In this document: positions 41,783 through 49,795 of the stretch, piece by piece | Numbering within the stretch: the stretch's first letter is position 1 | How the letters are laid out: every line of letters begins with the position of its first letter | Source: Anaerolinea thermolimosa | Lineage (GTDB): Bacteria; Chloroflexota; Anaerolineae; Anaerolineales; Anaerolineaceae | Direction: 5' to 3' | Length of the DNA: 64,000 nucleotides | NCBI RefSeq assembly: GCF_001050195.2 | Contig: NZ_DF967965.1 | Span: forward strand, 3,350,892 to 3,414,891 | The notes under the pieces: generated by a model | Told to the model about the DNA's origin: nothing | The model's input: only the letters and a program-made list of their open reading frames with translations | Database searches by the model: none | Translations under genes and position numbers: made by a program

Positions 41783-43630
41783 TCATTTTCCTGGCCAGGT
41801 TCCACCGTTGCGTTTTCGATACCGCGCCGCATACATGACGCTATCGGCGCGCTGGAACACCGTATCCAGCTCCACGGGATTTTCAGCGCTGGCATAACCG
41901 ATGGAAAGCGAAAGCGCAGGCCCTGGCTGACGCATGTTGTACAGATTGACCAGTGAAAGGACACGGTTGATCACGTGCTCGGCGGCCTGTGCTTCGGCAT
42001 GTTTGAGTAAAATACAGAACTCGTCGCCCCCGATCCGTGCCACCGTGTCGTCAGACCGGCACGCCCGCCGCAGAATATCCGCGGTCTGGCGGAGAATTTC
42101 ATCTCCCACCGGATGACCATGCTGGTCGTTGATCGCTTTGAGGCCATCTACATCGGTGATGATGAGGGTGACGGGGAAGTTCCGCCCCAGTCGAAGGCGG
42201 CGTAATTCATTTTCAAAGAAAGTGCGGTTATTCACCCCGGTAAGAATGTCGTGGGTGCTGAGGTGGAGAAGCTCCTGTTCGCGCCGCGTCTGCTCGGTGT
42301 AGTCGGTGAAGGTCCAAATGCGGTAAACCGCGTCGCTTTGGGGCAGGACTGTGGTAAATGAGCGGCACTCCAGCCAGCGACCGTTGGCCATTTCGAGCAT
42401 TTCAAGCGTCTCACCAGTAGATTGCTGGATGGTCTGGTCGAGAAAACGATGAAAACGCGCGGGGTCTTTCATCACCTGAGCCATCTGGTTGCGCCAGCCG
42501 AGCAGGCCCGTATCGAAGGCCCGTTCGGGCAGGTTGAACGTGCGCAGGAGATTGGCCGTGCGCAGAATGACCCGCCCGTTCGCGTCAGAGACCATCAACC
42601 CATTATGGTGGGTTTCGAGCGCCGATTCGAGCAGAGCGCGATCACGGCGCAGATCGGCATTTTCTTTAACAAAGCGGGTGTTGTCTTCCAGGGTGATCAG
42701 GCGGATGACCTGCCCATTTTTCCATGGTTCTTCGCTGAGGTGCAGGTGGCAGAAGCGCGGGGGAGTAAACTCGTTCAACGCCAGATCCAGATCGAGCGAG
42801 ATCCCGCGGCGCGATTCGAGCAGAATGCGCCCGATCTCCCGGCTGTAATCGAAAACCAGGCGCCCGATCAGCCCCTGGCGGGCCATCCCCGCCCACAGGG
42901 CAGCGCTTTCGTTAATATCCACGATCCGCCCGCTCGAATCGATCGCCAGCACAGCGAAAGACAGCCGGTTGATCAGGCTATCTTCCGGCCCGAACACATT
43001 CCCCGGTTTGGGGAGTGGACTGGTGCCCGCCAGCATGGCAAAGAAAACCAGATTCAGGCTGAGGAGAAGGGGAGCGGCTTCAAGAATTTGCTGAAAATCT
43101 CTCACAAAGATCACCGCTAAAAGCGGCAGTACGGCGATGGGGAAGAGCCAGGTGCGCCGGGCAGGACGGTGCACCCAGACGTAGCGCACCAGCCCGTAAA
43201 GGGCGAAGAGAAGCAGGGGAAGGGCAAATCCCATCACGAACCCCAGCGAAGCCGGGGGCGCCAGGGATGAGACGCCCATGGCCGAAGAGGGGCCCTCGCC
43301 CCACGAAAGCGCCGTACCAAGCACCGGAACGCTCAAAATGCCGCCCCATTGCCAGCGCGGCAGACAGTGCAACTGACGGTTAAGGTCAAAAATACCCACC
43401 ACCCCCAGCACGGGCAACGTTCCAAGCGTCACCAGTTTCAGGGCCCACCACAGCGCTTCAGGCGTCAACGCCGGAAGCCCTCCCTCCCAGGCTTCGAGCA
43501 AACACCAGAAAACCCCAAAACCGGCGATCCATGGGTACAGTCGGTAGCCGGGTAATCCTTTTCGAGACCAGACCAGGCGCAGCGACCACAGTACAAGAAA
43601 CGCCGAGAGTACAAAGAGTACCGGGCTCAA
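41783..43630 (-). CDS. membrane diguanylate cyclase with 7TM and PAS domains
   Basis: 615 residues. The N-terminal ~205 residues form about seven membrane helices (histidine-kinase 7TM type), followed by two PAS-like domains (~215-330, beginning INRLSFAVLAIDSSGRIVDI, and ~340-450, beginning ETHHNGLMVSDANGRVIL) and a C-terminal GGDEF domain (~455-615). The cyclase site IGGDEFCIL is intact and RSDD five residues earlier is a product-inhibition site. It should synthesise c-di-GMP in response to a membrane or PAS signal. A second c-di-GMP protein lies at 35527-37863 in the opposite orientation. Confidence 0.92.
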   Translation of the reverse strand: MSPVLFVLSAFLVLWSLRLVWSRKGLPGYRLYPWIAGFGVFWCLLEAWEGGLPALTPEALWWALKLVTLGTLPVLGVVGIFDLNRQLHCLPRWQWGGILSVPVLGTALSWGEGPSSAMGVSSLAPPASLGFVMGFALPLLLFALYGLVRYVWVHRPARRTWLFPIAVLPLLAVIFVRDFQQILEAAPLLLSLNLVFFAMLAGTSPLPKPGNVFGPEDSLINRLSFAVLAIDSSGRIVDINESAALWAGMARQGLIGRLVFDYSREIGRILLESRRGISLDLDLALNEFTPPRFCHLHLSEEPWKNGQVIRLITLEDNTRFVKENADLRRDRALLESALETHHNGLMVSDANGRVILRTANLLRTFNLPERAFDTGLLGWRNQMAQVMKDPARFHRFLDQTIQQSTGETLEMLEMANGRWLECRSFTTVLPQSDAVYRIWTFTDYTEQTRREQELLHLSTHDILTGVNNRTFFENELRRLRLGRNFPVTLIITDVDGLKAINDQHGHPVGDEILRQTADILRRACRSDDTVARIGGDEFCILLKHAEAQAAEHVINRVLSLVNLYNMRQPGPALSLSIGYASAENPVELDTVFQRADSVMYAARYRKRNGGTWPGK

Positions 43631-43726
43631 GGATAACCCCTATCTACCCACCTTTTTCAGGCAGGTTGGCTGAAACGAGAGCGACTGAACTCCTTCGTCC
43701 CTCAAGGCGCGAACGAGCTTTAGATA

Positions 43727-43755
43727 AGTTTAATGGAAAAAGATTGGAAAATCAA
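43727..43755 (-). promoter_or_regulatory. candidate promoter of the 7TM-PAS-GGDEF gene
   Basis: On the minus strand TTGATT (43750-43755), a 17-nt spacer and TAAACT (43727-43732), about 97 nt before the start codon, in an AT-rich patch. The ~80 nt between hold nothing I recognise. Confidence 0.45.
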
Positions 43756-43766
43756 CACAATTTGGA

Positions 43767-44342
43767 TTAAGAAATGAGCACTTCAGACATGCCGCCCGGC
43801 TGATAGATGCGCAAATCGAGCAGGGAGTGCAGGCGATGATGGTCCTTCAGCGCGCCCGAATCCACCCCGAGCACCTCCAGAGCGGCGCGGTAGCGGCCCG
43901 GGTTGGCGTAGATCTGCCGCATGGCCTTACGACTGAGCAGGTCAGCCCTGCGGTTCAACCGGCGCGGCGCCCACCGCCAGACCAGCCGTTGAAAGCGCCC
44001 CGCCAGGCGCATGGCGCGGCGATAGAGACGCCGGGTGCTGGCCGAATGCACCGCCACCACCCCCTGCATCTGATCGATCACCGAACGGGCATCGCCAATG
44101 ATTTGAACGGTCTCACCTTCGCACCCCAGGTCTAAGAGAGCACTCAACCCTTCGATAAGAGCCAGATATTCGGCAATGTTCGAAGTGGCTTCTACCGCGC
44201 GCACGTAACCGCCGTGCCCGCGGGCAATCATCACTCCATCGCGCTCGATGAGCCAACCATAACACATCACTCCCGCCTGAGACCCCCGGGGGTGGGGTTC
44301 GGTCAGGGCCTGGTAGAGTCCGTCAAAGCACAGGGTGAGCAT
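43767..44342 (-). CDS. RNase H family protein
   Basis: 191 residues of the RNase HI-like fold. The four carboxylates can be placed: D in LCFDGLYQ (residue ~6), E in NIAEYLALIEGL (~58), D in IIGDARSVIDQM (~83) and D in NRRADLLSRKA (~134). The strand pattern CYGWLIERDGVMIARGHGGYV fits as well. An extra ~45-residue C-terminal tail follows the usual end of the domain. The start has GGAGAGGT before it. It should cleave the RNA strand of RNA-DNA hybrids; a type-2 enzyme (rnhB) is also encoded, at 62723. Confidence 0.85.
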   Translation of the reverse strand: MLTLCFDGLYQALTEPHPRGSQAGVMCYGWLIERDGVMIARGHGGYVRAVEATSNIAEYLALIEGLSALLDLGCEGETVQIIGDARSVIDQMQGVVAVHSASTRRLYRRAMRLAGRFQRLVWRWAPRRLNRRADLLSRKAMRQIYANPGRYRAALEVLGVDSGALKDHHRLHSLLDLRIYQPGGMSEVLIS

Positions 44343-44382
44343 ACCTCTCCTTCTGGGTCAACCATATTGACGTTAAAAGAAG

Positions 44383-44412
44383 CCGGTCGGCGCTGAAGTC
44401 GACGCCGACCGG
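44383..44412 (-). terminator. hairpin downstream of the cyclase gene
   Basis: Perfect 10-bp stem CCGGTCGGCG (44383-44392) with CGCCGACCGG (44403-44412). On the minus strand it is followed by CTTCTTTTAA. It lies ~160 nt after the cyclase stop and before the RNase H gene, so it may be a terminator or part of the RNase H leader. Confidence 0.5.
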
Positions 44413-44570
44413 ACCGTTTGCGTTGGATGATCAAAGGGCTGGGTTGAGGGAAGTTGTATAGACCAGGCTGCATGGTTGATTCTATTATCTACCAAATTTC
44501 GCAGGGGTCAACTAACAAATGATTAACAACCGCTTAAAATCTCCTTCAGAATGGCCCCGGGCGGGGTTCT

Positions 44571-45275
44571 TCAGGGTAGAAAAGCCAGAATGGTCACCGG
44601 CGCTCCGGAGCCGCCCTCTATCCTCAACAGGCCGATGACCAGCGTAGCCCCCGAAGCAGGCAGGCGATCCACCCGGCACAGGTTTTCCAGGGCAAGAGCG
44701 TTGCGTTCCAGCAAATAACGATTAACGCTGAAGGCCTCATCCAGGCCAGGCTCCAGGCCGGGGCCATCACTGGCCAGCCCGGCGGCCCCGCACTCTTCGA
44801 TTAAATATCGGGCCGACTCCAGAGAAAACCCCGGGAAGTGCAACCGTCCTTCCGAATCACCATTCCAGTAACGGATGGGCGCATCCCAGCGATCTTCCCA
44901 TCCGGTGAAGAGGATGACCAGAGAACCGGAAGGTACACGGCCATGTTCTCTTTCCCACGCGTGCACCTCCTCCAGGGGCAGGGCAAAATCGGCATTCACC
45001 GCACAGGCGGCATGGACATCAATCACCACGGCAGGCAGCACCAGCCGTTCCGGGGGAAGCTGATCGACCGCCAGTCCCTGAGGCAGAAAGTGCGCCGGGG
45101 CATTCAGGTGGGTGCCGCTGTGCTCTCCCAGGTTCAGGCGGCGTAGAAAATACCCCTCCCGCTCCAGCCGTGCATGGTCTGAAATCTGAATGGGAGGGTC
45201 GCCCGGCCAGACGGGCACCCCCGCATGAAGCGAATGATGCAATTCAATGAAGGATGTAAAGGAAAGCGTGGGCAC
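44571..45275 (-). CDS. cyclase/kynurenine-formamidase-family metal hydrolase
   Basis: 234 residues of PF04199. The metal motif H-x-G-T-H-x-D-x-P-x-H is present as HSGTHLNAPAHF (residues ~53-64), but the Asp is Asn, a change that could alter metal binding. SLHAGVPVWPGDPP at the N-terminus and ASDGPGLEP (~169) are other family marks. The family includes kynurenine formamidase, isatin hydrolase and polyketide cyclases; no tryptophan-degradation gene is nearby, so the substrate is open. It lies 16 nt after the lactate permease gene on the same strand. Confidence 0.85.
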   Translation of the reverse strand: MPTLSFTSFIELHHSLHAGVPVWPGDPPIQISDHARLEREGYFLRRLNLGEHSGTHLNAPAHFLPQGLAVDQLPPERLVLPAVVIDVHAACAVNADFALPLEEVHAWEREHGRVPSGSLVILFTGWEDRWDAPIRYWNGDSEGRLHFPGFSLESARYLIEECGAAGLASDGPGLEPGLDEAFSVNRYLLERNALALENLCRVDRLPASGATLVIGLLRIEGGSGAPVTILAFLP

Positions 45276-45291
45276 AGGTTGACCTTTTCGA

Positions 45292-46902
45292 TCACAGAAA
45301 ACGCGCCATGGCCATCACCACCAGCCCCACCAGTCCGGCCAACGCCAGGCTGTGGAAAAACACGTAGCGCAGGATTTGCCCCTCTCTGCCGCGCAGGTTG
45401 ACGGCCGTCCCGGCGACCACCACACTTTGGGCATTGATCATTTTACCCATCACCCCACCCGAACTGTTGGCCGCGGCCATCAACACCGGTTGAATGCCCA
45501 GCTGTTCGGCTGTGATGCGCTGCAAACTTCCGAAGAGCACATTGGACGATGTGTCAGAGCCGGTGATGAACACCCCCAGCCAGCCAAGCAGGGTGCCAAA
45601 AAAAGGGTACAGCGGGCCGCTTCGCGCAAAAGCCAGCCCCATGCTTCCATCCATGCCCGAATAACGGATTACAAAACCGGTAGCCATCATGGTACAGATT
45701 GTCAGCAACGAAAGGCCTACCTGCCGGAAGGTGGCAGCATAACGCGTCAGCAACTCGCGCGGGCGATACCCCATCCAAACCCCGGCCACCACTGCCGCAA
45801 GGAGAATGGCCGTACCAGACGCAGAAAGCCAGGCCAGGTCGAAAACCGCCCCCTCTGGCCGCGCCGCGGCAACCACCGGCGGCATACGCATCACCATGCC
45901 ATCCAGCCCCGGAACATGCACGCGCACCAGAGAAAAACGATCCAGAAAGGCCTTTACCCCCGGCAACCCCCAGACGAACATCCACAGGCTGAGCAACAGC
46001 CACGGCGCCCACGCCCTCAGTACCAGCGGCCGGGGATGCGCCGGAGAAGCCGAGCCCGCCCCTGCCTCTCCGGGCAGGTGCCACACCTCGGCCGGGCGCC
46101 ACAGACGCAAAAAGAGCACCAGCGCCGCCATCGAAGCCAGCGCCGAAAGAATATTCACCAGCCACGGCCCGTGCCACCAGGCCACCGCCAGCTGCACCGC
46201 GGCGAATGTTCCTCCGGCCACCAGCAGGGCCGGCCACACCCCGCGCACACCCTTCCAGCCAGCCAGGGCCCAGACCATCCAGAAGGGTATGAGCACGTCG
46301 AACAGACTCAACTGCAGAGCCACCGTGCGCGTCAGGGCGTGCAGATCAAGCCCGGTAACGCCCTGCAAAGCGATGAGGGGTGTTCCCAGCCCCGCATAGG
46401 GCACCGGGGCCGTGTTGGCAATGAGCGAGAGCCCGGCCGCCGGTAGAGCCGGAAAGCCCAGCCCGATGAGAATGGAAGCCGAAACGGCCACCGGCGTACC
46501 GAACCCGGCCGCGCCTTCAAGAAACGCCCCAAAGCAAAAAGCCACCAGCACCAGCTGCAATCGCCGGTCTCCGCTCAGCTGGCTGAGGCTGTCGCGCAGG
46601 ATGCCAAACAGCCCTTTCTCTTCGGTGAGACGAAAGAGAAAGATCACGTTCAACACAATCCAGCCGATGGGCAAAAAACCGTAAGCCATGCCATACACCG
46701 CACTAGACGCGGCCATGAGGGGGGGCATGTTGAAAGCCAGAACAGCCACCAGCAGGGCGGCTCCCAGGCCTGCCAGCGCCGCCAGGTGCGCCCGCATCCG
46801 CAGCCAGCCCAGGCAAACCAGCAGAAGCCCTGCCGGTAAAAACGCCACCAGGGTGGAGAGCCACGGAGCATGAAGGGGATCGTAAACCTGTTGCCAGGGC
46901 AT
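45292..46902 (-). CDS. L-lactate permease (LctP family)
   Basis: 536-residue integral membrane symporter with 12 or more hydrophobic segments. The family signature is clear in AFCFGAFLEGAAGFGTPVAVS near residues 121-141 (quoted in two parts: AFCFGAFLEGAAG and FGTPVAVS), then IANTAPVPYAGLGTPLI, and near the C-terminus FITGSDTSSNVLFGSLQ and ANSSGGVMGKMINAQSVVVA. It probably imports lactate or glycolate with protons. A D-lactate-dehydrogenase-type enzyme at 38010-40835 could use the substrate. It lies 8 nt after the radical SAM gene and upstream of the cyclase gene. Confidence 0.94.
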   Translation of the reverse strand: MPWQQVYDPLHAPWLSTLVAFLPAGLLLVCLGWLRMRAHLAALAGLGAALLVAVLAFNMPPLMAASSAVYGMAYGFLPIGWIVLNVIFLFRLTEEKGLFGILRDSLSQLSGDRRLQLVLVAFCFGAFLEGAAGFGTPVAVSASILIGLGFPALPAAGLSLIANTAPVPYAGLGTPLIALQGVTGLDLHALTRTVALQLSLFDVLIPFWMVWALAGWKGVRGVWPALLVAGGTFAAVQLAVAWWHGPWLVNILSALASMAALVLFLRLWRPAEVWHLPGEAGAGSASPAHPRPLVLRAWAPWLLLSLWMFVWGLPGVKAFLDRFSLVRVHVPGLDGMVMRMPPVVAAARPEGAVFDLAWLSASGTAILLAAVVAGVWMGYRPRELLTRYAATFRQVGLSLLTICTMMATGFVIRYSGMDGSMGLAFARSGPLYPFFGTLLGWLGVFITGSDTSSNVLFGSLQRITAEQLGIQPVLMAAANSSGGVMGKMINAQSVVVAGTAVNLRGREGQILRYVFFHSLALAGLVGLVVMAMARFL

Positions 46903-46910
46903 AGCACGGA

Positions 46911-47828
46911 TCAGGAAGGAGAGGTGATACCGTCCAGGCGAGTCAGCCCGGCGCTTCGAGCCGCCTGCAGGGCGGCCTCATACTCTTGCGGCGTGATCCG
47001 CCGGTTCAATTGCACAAAAGCCGCCGCCCGGTAAGCCGGGTGATACTGAGCCATCACATTCAGATAGGTATTCGGAGAAACTTCCTCTGCCAGGAAACGC
47101 GCAATCTGAGTCGTCCCCGCCAGACGGTTGGGCAACACCAGGTGCCGTACCAGCAGGCCGCGCACAGCCAGCCCTTCCTGATCCAGCACCAGATCCCCCA
47201 CCTGACGGTGCATTTCCTTCACCGCGGCCCGATTGACGACGGGGTAATCTCTGGCACCGGAAAAGAGATGGGCTGCTTTCGCATCGGCATATTTCATGTC
47301 TGGCATGTAGATATCGATCACCCCATCCAGCAGTGCCAGAGCCTCGAGCGAATCGTAGCCACCAGAGTTATACACCAGCGGCAGGCGTAAACCGGCCTGC
47401 GCCGCCAGGAGCACACCGGCCAGAATTTGCGGCACCACATGGCTGGGCGACACCAGATTCACATTGTGGCATCCCATGGCCTGAATTTCCAGAAAAATGG
47501 AAGCCAGCGCTTCCGGTTCCACTTCGGGGCCGGCATCGGCCTGGCTGATTTCATAATTCTGACAAAACACGCAACGCAAATTACACCGGCTGAAAAATAC
47601 CGTCCCCGATCCGCGCCACCCGCTCAGGGGGCGTTCCTCGCCATGGTGGGGGCCATAACTGGCTACCCGGGCTTTCTCTCCACAACGGCAAACCCCCAGT
47701 TCTCCCTTAAGGCGGTTGGCCCGGCAACGCCGCGGGCACAATGTACACGAAGCCAGCGCCGCAAAGGCCTGTTCAACCCGGTGTGCCAGTTCGCCGCTTG
47801 AGAGTAGAGAAAGATAAGCCGGGGGCAT
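46911..47828 (-). CDS. radical SAM enzyme, pyruvate-formate-lyase-activase-like
   Basis: 305 residues from ATG 47828; a TTG at 47855 is the alternative. N-terminal cysteine set CTLCPRRCRANRL and GVCRCGE, then the radical SAM cluster CNLRCVFCQN near residues 93-102 (C-x3-C-x2-C), and VSPSHVVPQIL further on. The closest named group is the PflA-like (AmmeMemoRadiSam-related, COG1313) uncharacterised branch; no glycyl-radical enzyme is beside it, so activase function is not shown. A TATAAT stands 6 nt before the ATG with GGAGGT directly adjoining it, which is too close for a usual ribosome binding site. Confidence 0.86.
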   Translation of the reverse strand: MPPAYLSLLSSGELAHRVEQAFAALASCTLCPRRCRANRLKGELGVCRCGEKARVASYGPHHGEERPLSGWRGSGTVFFSRCNLRCVFCQNYEISQADAGPEVEPEALASIFLEIQAMGCHNVNLVSPSHVVPQILAGVLLAAQAGLRLPLVYNSGGYDSLEALALLDGVIDIYMPDMKYADAKAAHLFSGARDYPVVNRAAVKEMHRQVGDLVLDQEGLAVRGLLVRHLVLPNRLAGTTQIARFLAEEVSPNTYLNVMAQYHPAYRAAAFVQLNRRITPQEYEAALQAARSAGLTRLDGITSPS

Positions 47829-47834
47829 ACCTCC

Positions 47835-47840
47835 ATTATA
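47835..47840 (-). promoter_or_regulatory. -10 box 6 nt before the radical SAM start
   Basis: Perfect TATAAT on the minus strand; no -35 is evident at the normal distance. If used, the transcript would begin at or inside the start codon. Confidence 0.3.
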
Positions 47841-47891
47841 GCCAATGGAGCTCAAAAGGGGGAGAAACCCTGATCGATCTTTTGAACAAGA

Positions 47892-48743
47892 TCACTCCCC
47901 ATACCCGCACAGCGCCAGCGCCCGCGGGCCGGTATTGAGCCCCAGCACAGGGCCGGTGAGGTGAACAAACAATTCCCGGGGTGCGAATGCTTCCCTGATG
48001 CGCGCTTCCAGCTGGCAGGCTTCTGTTTCGGCCATCCCGTGCATCACGGCCACATGCAACTGTCCTCCCGCTGGCATCCTCTCGAAGAAGCACCACACCA
48101 TCCATTCAATGCTCCGCCGCCGTGAGAGTGCCATTCCTGCGGCCTCAACGATGCCGGTTTGATGATTGACGTAGATCACCGGCCTGGCATGCAGCAGGGT
48201 TCCCAGCAGACGGCGGGCATTCCCAATGCGCCCGCCACGATACACGTATTCCAGGGTATCCAGGCAGGCGTACACCTGCACCCGCTCGCGTACCTTCTCG
48301 GCGGCGGCGACCATTTCTGGCAAACCACCACCGGCCTCACGGGCACGGGCGGCGGCCAGCACCTGCCAGCCCAGGCCCATTGAGGTGCTGCGCGAGTCGT
48401 GAATCACGACCGGAAAATCCATTTCTTCAGCGGCCAGCCGCGCCGAGGCAAGCGACCCGCTGAATTGCGCATTAACCAGTACAACCAGCGCCCCTTCTGC
48501 CCCCTTTTCGCGCACCTGCCGAAATAGCGACACAAATTCTTCCCGGCTGGCCTGGGCCGTGGTCGGGAAGGTTGGACTCGAGCGCAGACGGGCATAAAAC
48601 TCTTCCGGCTGGATCGTCACGCGGTCGCGGTATTCCTTTCCATCCCAGATCAATACATACGGCAACACCGTGATCTGATACTGCTCGATAAAACGAGAGG
48701 GAAGATCACAGGTGCTATCGGTGATCAGCGCAATGGGGTGCAT
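47892..48743 (-). CDS. DegV-family fatty-acid-binding protein, copy 2
   Basis: 283 residues. The first lines are typical: IALITDSTCDLPSRFIEQYQI, YRDRVTIQPEEFYARL, SSPTFPTTAQASREEF, and the lipid-contacting SAQFSGSLASARLAAEEM; YVYRGGRIGNARRLLGTLL and HLTGPVLGLNTGPRALALC mark the C-terminal half. DegV/FakB proteins bind a fatty acid and present it to the kinase FakA; no fakA is in the window. It lies 33 nt after a second, closely similar DegV gene, with which it arose by tandem duplication. Confidence 0.92.
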   Translation of the reverse strand: MHPIALITDSTCDLPSRFIEQYQITVLPYVLIWDGKEYRDRVTIQPEEFYARLRSSPTFPTTAQASREEFVSLFRQVREKGAEGALVVLVNAQFSGSLASARLAAEEMDFPVVIHDSRSTSMGLGWQVLAAARAREAGGGLPEMVAAAEKVRERVQVYACLDTLEYVYRGGRIGNARRLLGTLLHARPVIYVNHQTGIVEAAGMALSRRRSIEWMVWCFFERMPAGGQLHVAVMHGMAETEACQLEARIREAFAPRELFVHLTGPVLGLNTGPRALALCGYGE

Positions 48744-48776
48744 GGAAAACCGGTAAACCGCTCTCTGAAGCGAGAA

Positions 48777-49634
48777 TTACTCGCCAGCGTAACCACACAA
48801 CGCCAGTGCCCGCGGGCCGGTGTTCACCCCAAGCACCGGGCCCGTAATGTTGATCAGTAATTCCACCGGTGAATACTGTCGTAAAATTCGCCCGGCCAGC
48901 TCTTCGGCTTCTTCCAGAACGTTCCCATGTAACACGGCAATATGCAGGGGCCTGGTCAGATCAATCATCGAGAAGAATTTTTCAACCATCAGATCGACCA
49001 CTTTCCGGTGCGTCCGGGCGCTTCCCACCGACTCAACCAGGCCTGTCTCGTGGTTGATTTTCACCAGCGGCTTGATATTGAGGAGCGAACCCAGCCAGTG
49101 CGTGGCGTTGCCAATGCGCCCGCCCTTATACAGGTATTCCAGCGAGTCCATGCAAACCAGCTGCACCAGAGAACGGCGTACCTCATCCACCTTCTCCAGA
49201 ATTTGCTGAATGGTGCGGCCCAGGTCACGCTGACGGGCGGCCGCCAGCACCTGCCAGCCCAGGCTCATGGTGGGGCCTTTCGAGTCCACCACATGGACGG
49301 GGACATCCACCAGGCCCGCCGCCTGCGTGGCCGCGTTGAAGGCTCCGCTCATCGCACTGCTCACGGTAAGCACAAGCACTTCACGGGCACCTTCTTCGGC
49401 GGCCTGCCGGTATGCGGCGGCAAATTCGGCTACCGACACATGCGCCGTGGAAGGGTATACCGGGTCGCGCGCCAGCCGCTCGTAAAAATCGGCAGGTTGC
49501 ATATCGACTCGATCGCGGAACTGTTCATTCCCCCAGATAATAGTATGGGGAAGGACACGAATACGATATTGATCAATCAGCTCCGGCGGAATATCGCAGG
49601 TGCTATCAGTAAGGATGGCAATTGTGTCGCTCAT
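48777..49634 (-). CDS. DegV-family fatty-acid-binding protein, copy 1
   Basis: 285 residues from ATG 49634 (MSDTIAILTDSTCDIPP), preferred because homology starts here and the longer frame runs through a terminator hairpin. It shares FRDRVDMQPADFYERL, YPSTAHVSVAEF, SSAMSGAFNAATQAAG, EYLYKGGRIGNATHWLGSLL and NITGPVLGVNTGPRALALC with the gene that follows. The start has no Shine-Dalgarno sequence; a TAAAAT box ends 7 nt upstream. Two DegV copies with different acyl pockets often divide saturated and unsaturated fatty acids in other bacteria. Confidence 0.92.
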   Translation of the reverse strand: MSDTIAILTDSTCDIPPELIDQYRIRVLPHTIIWGNEQFRDRVDMQPADFYERLARDPVYPSTAHVSVAEFAAAYRQAAEEGAREVLVLTVSSAMSGAFNAATQAAGLVDVPVHVVDSKGPTMSLGWQVLAAARQRDLGRTIQQILEKVDEVRRSLVQLVCMDSLEYLYKGGRIGNATHWLGSLLNIKPLVKINHETGLVESVGSARTHRKVVDLMVEKFFSMIDLTRPLHIAVLHGNVLEEAEELAGRILRQYSPVELLINITGPVLGVNTGPRALALCGYAGE

Positions 49635-49641
49635 AGGGAAT

Positions 49642-49647
49642 ATTTTA
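49642..49647 (-). promoter_or_regulatory. -10 box 7 nt before the first DegV gene
   Basis: TAAAAT on the minus strand, placed between the gdhA terminator and the ATG at 49634, with no ribosome binding site and no clear -35. Confidence 0.35.
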
Positions 49648-49679
49648 ATCCTGATCGGGGCAAACAACCTGTGCCAGAG

Positions 49680-49735
49680 AAAAAACAGGGAGACTTTGCG
49701 CCTGTAAAAGGGTACAAAGTCTCCCTGTTTTCTTT
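49680..49735 (-). terminator. terminator of the glutamate dehydrogenase gene
   Basis: Perfect 17-bp stem AAAACAGGGAGACTTTG (49682-49698) with CAAAGTCTCCCTGTTTT (49715-49731), followed on the minus strand by T-rich sequence. It lies ~65 nt after the gdh stop. Confidence 0.93.
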
Positions 49736-49795
49736 CGTCCCATCCCCGTCGAGAGGGATCGGGCAAAGCGCAGACCGCACCCCGGGCGAGAGGTT

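Noticed and set aside
49635-49766. 44-codon N-terminal extension of the first DegV protein
   Set aside because: The extension overlaps the gdhA terminator stem, and similarity to the tandem copy begins at ATG 49634.
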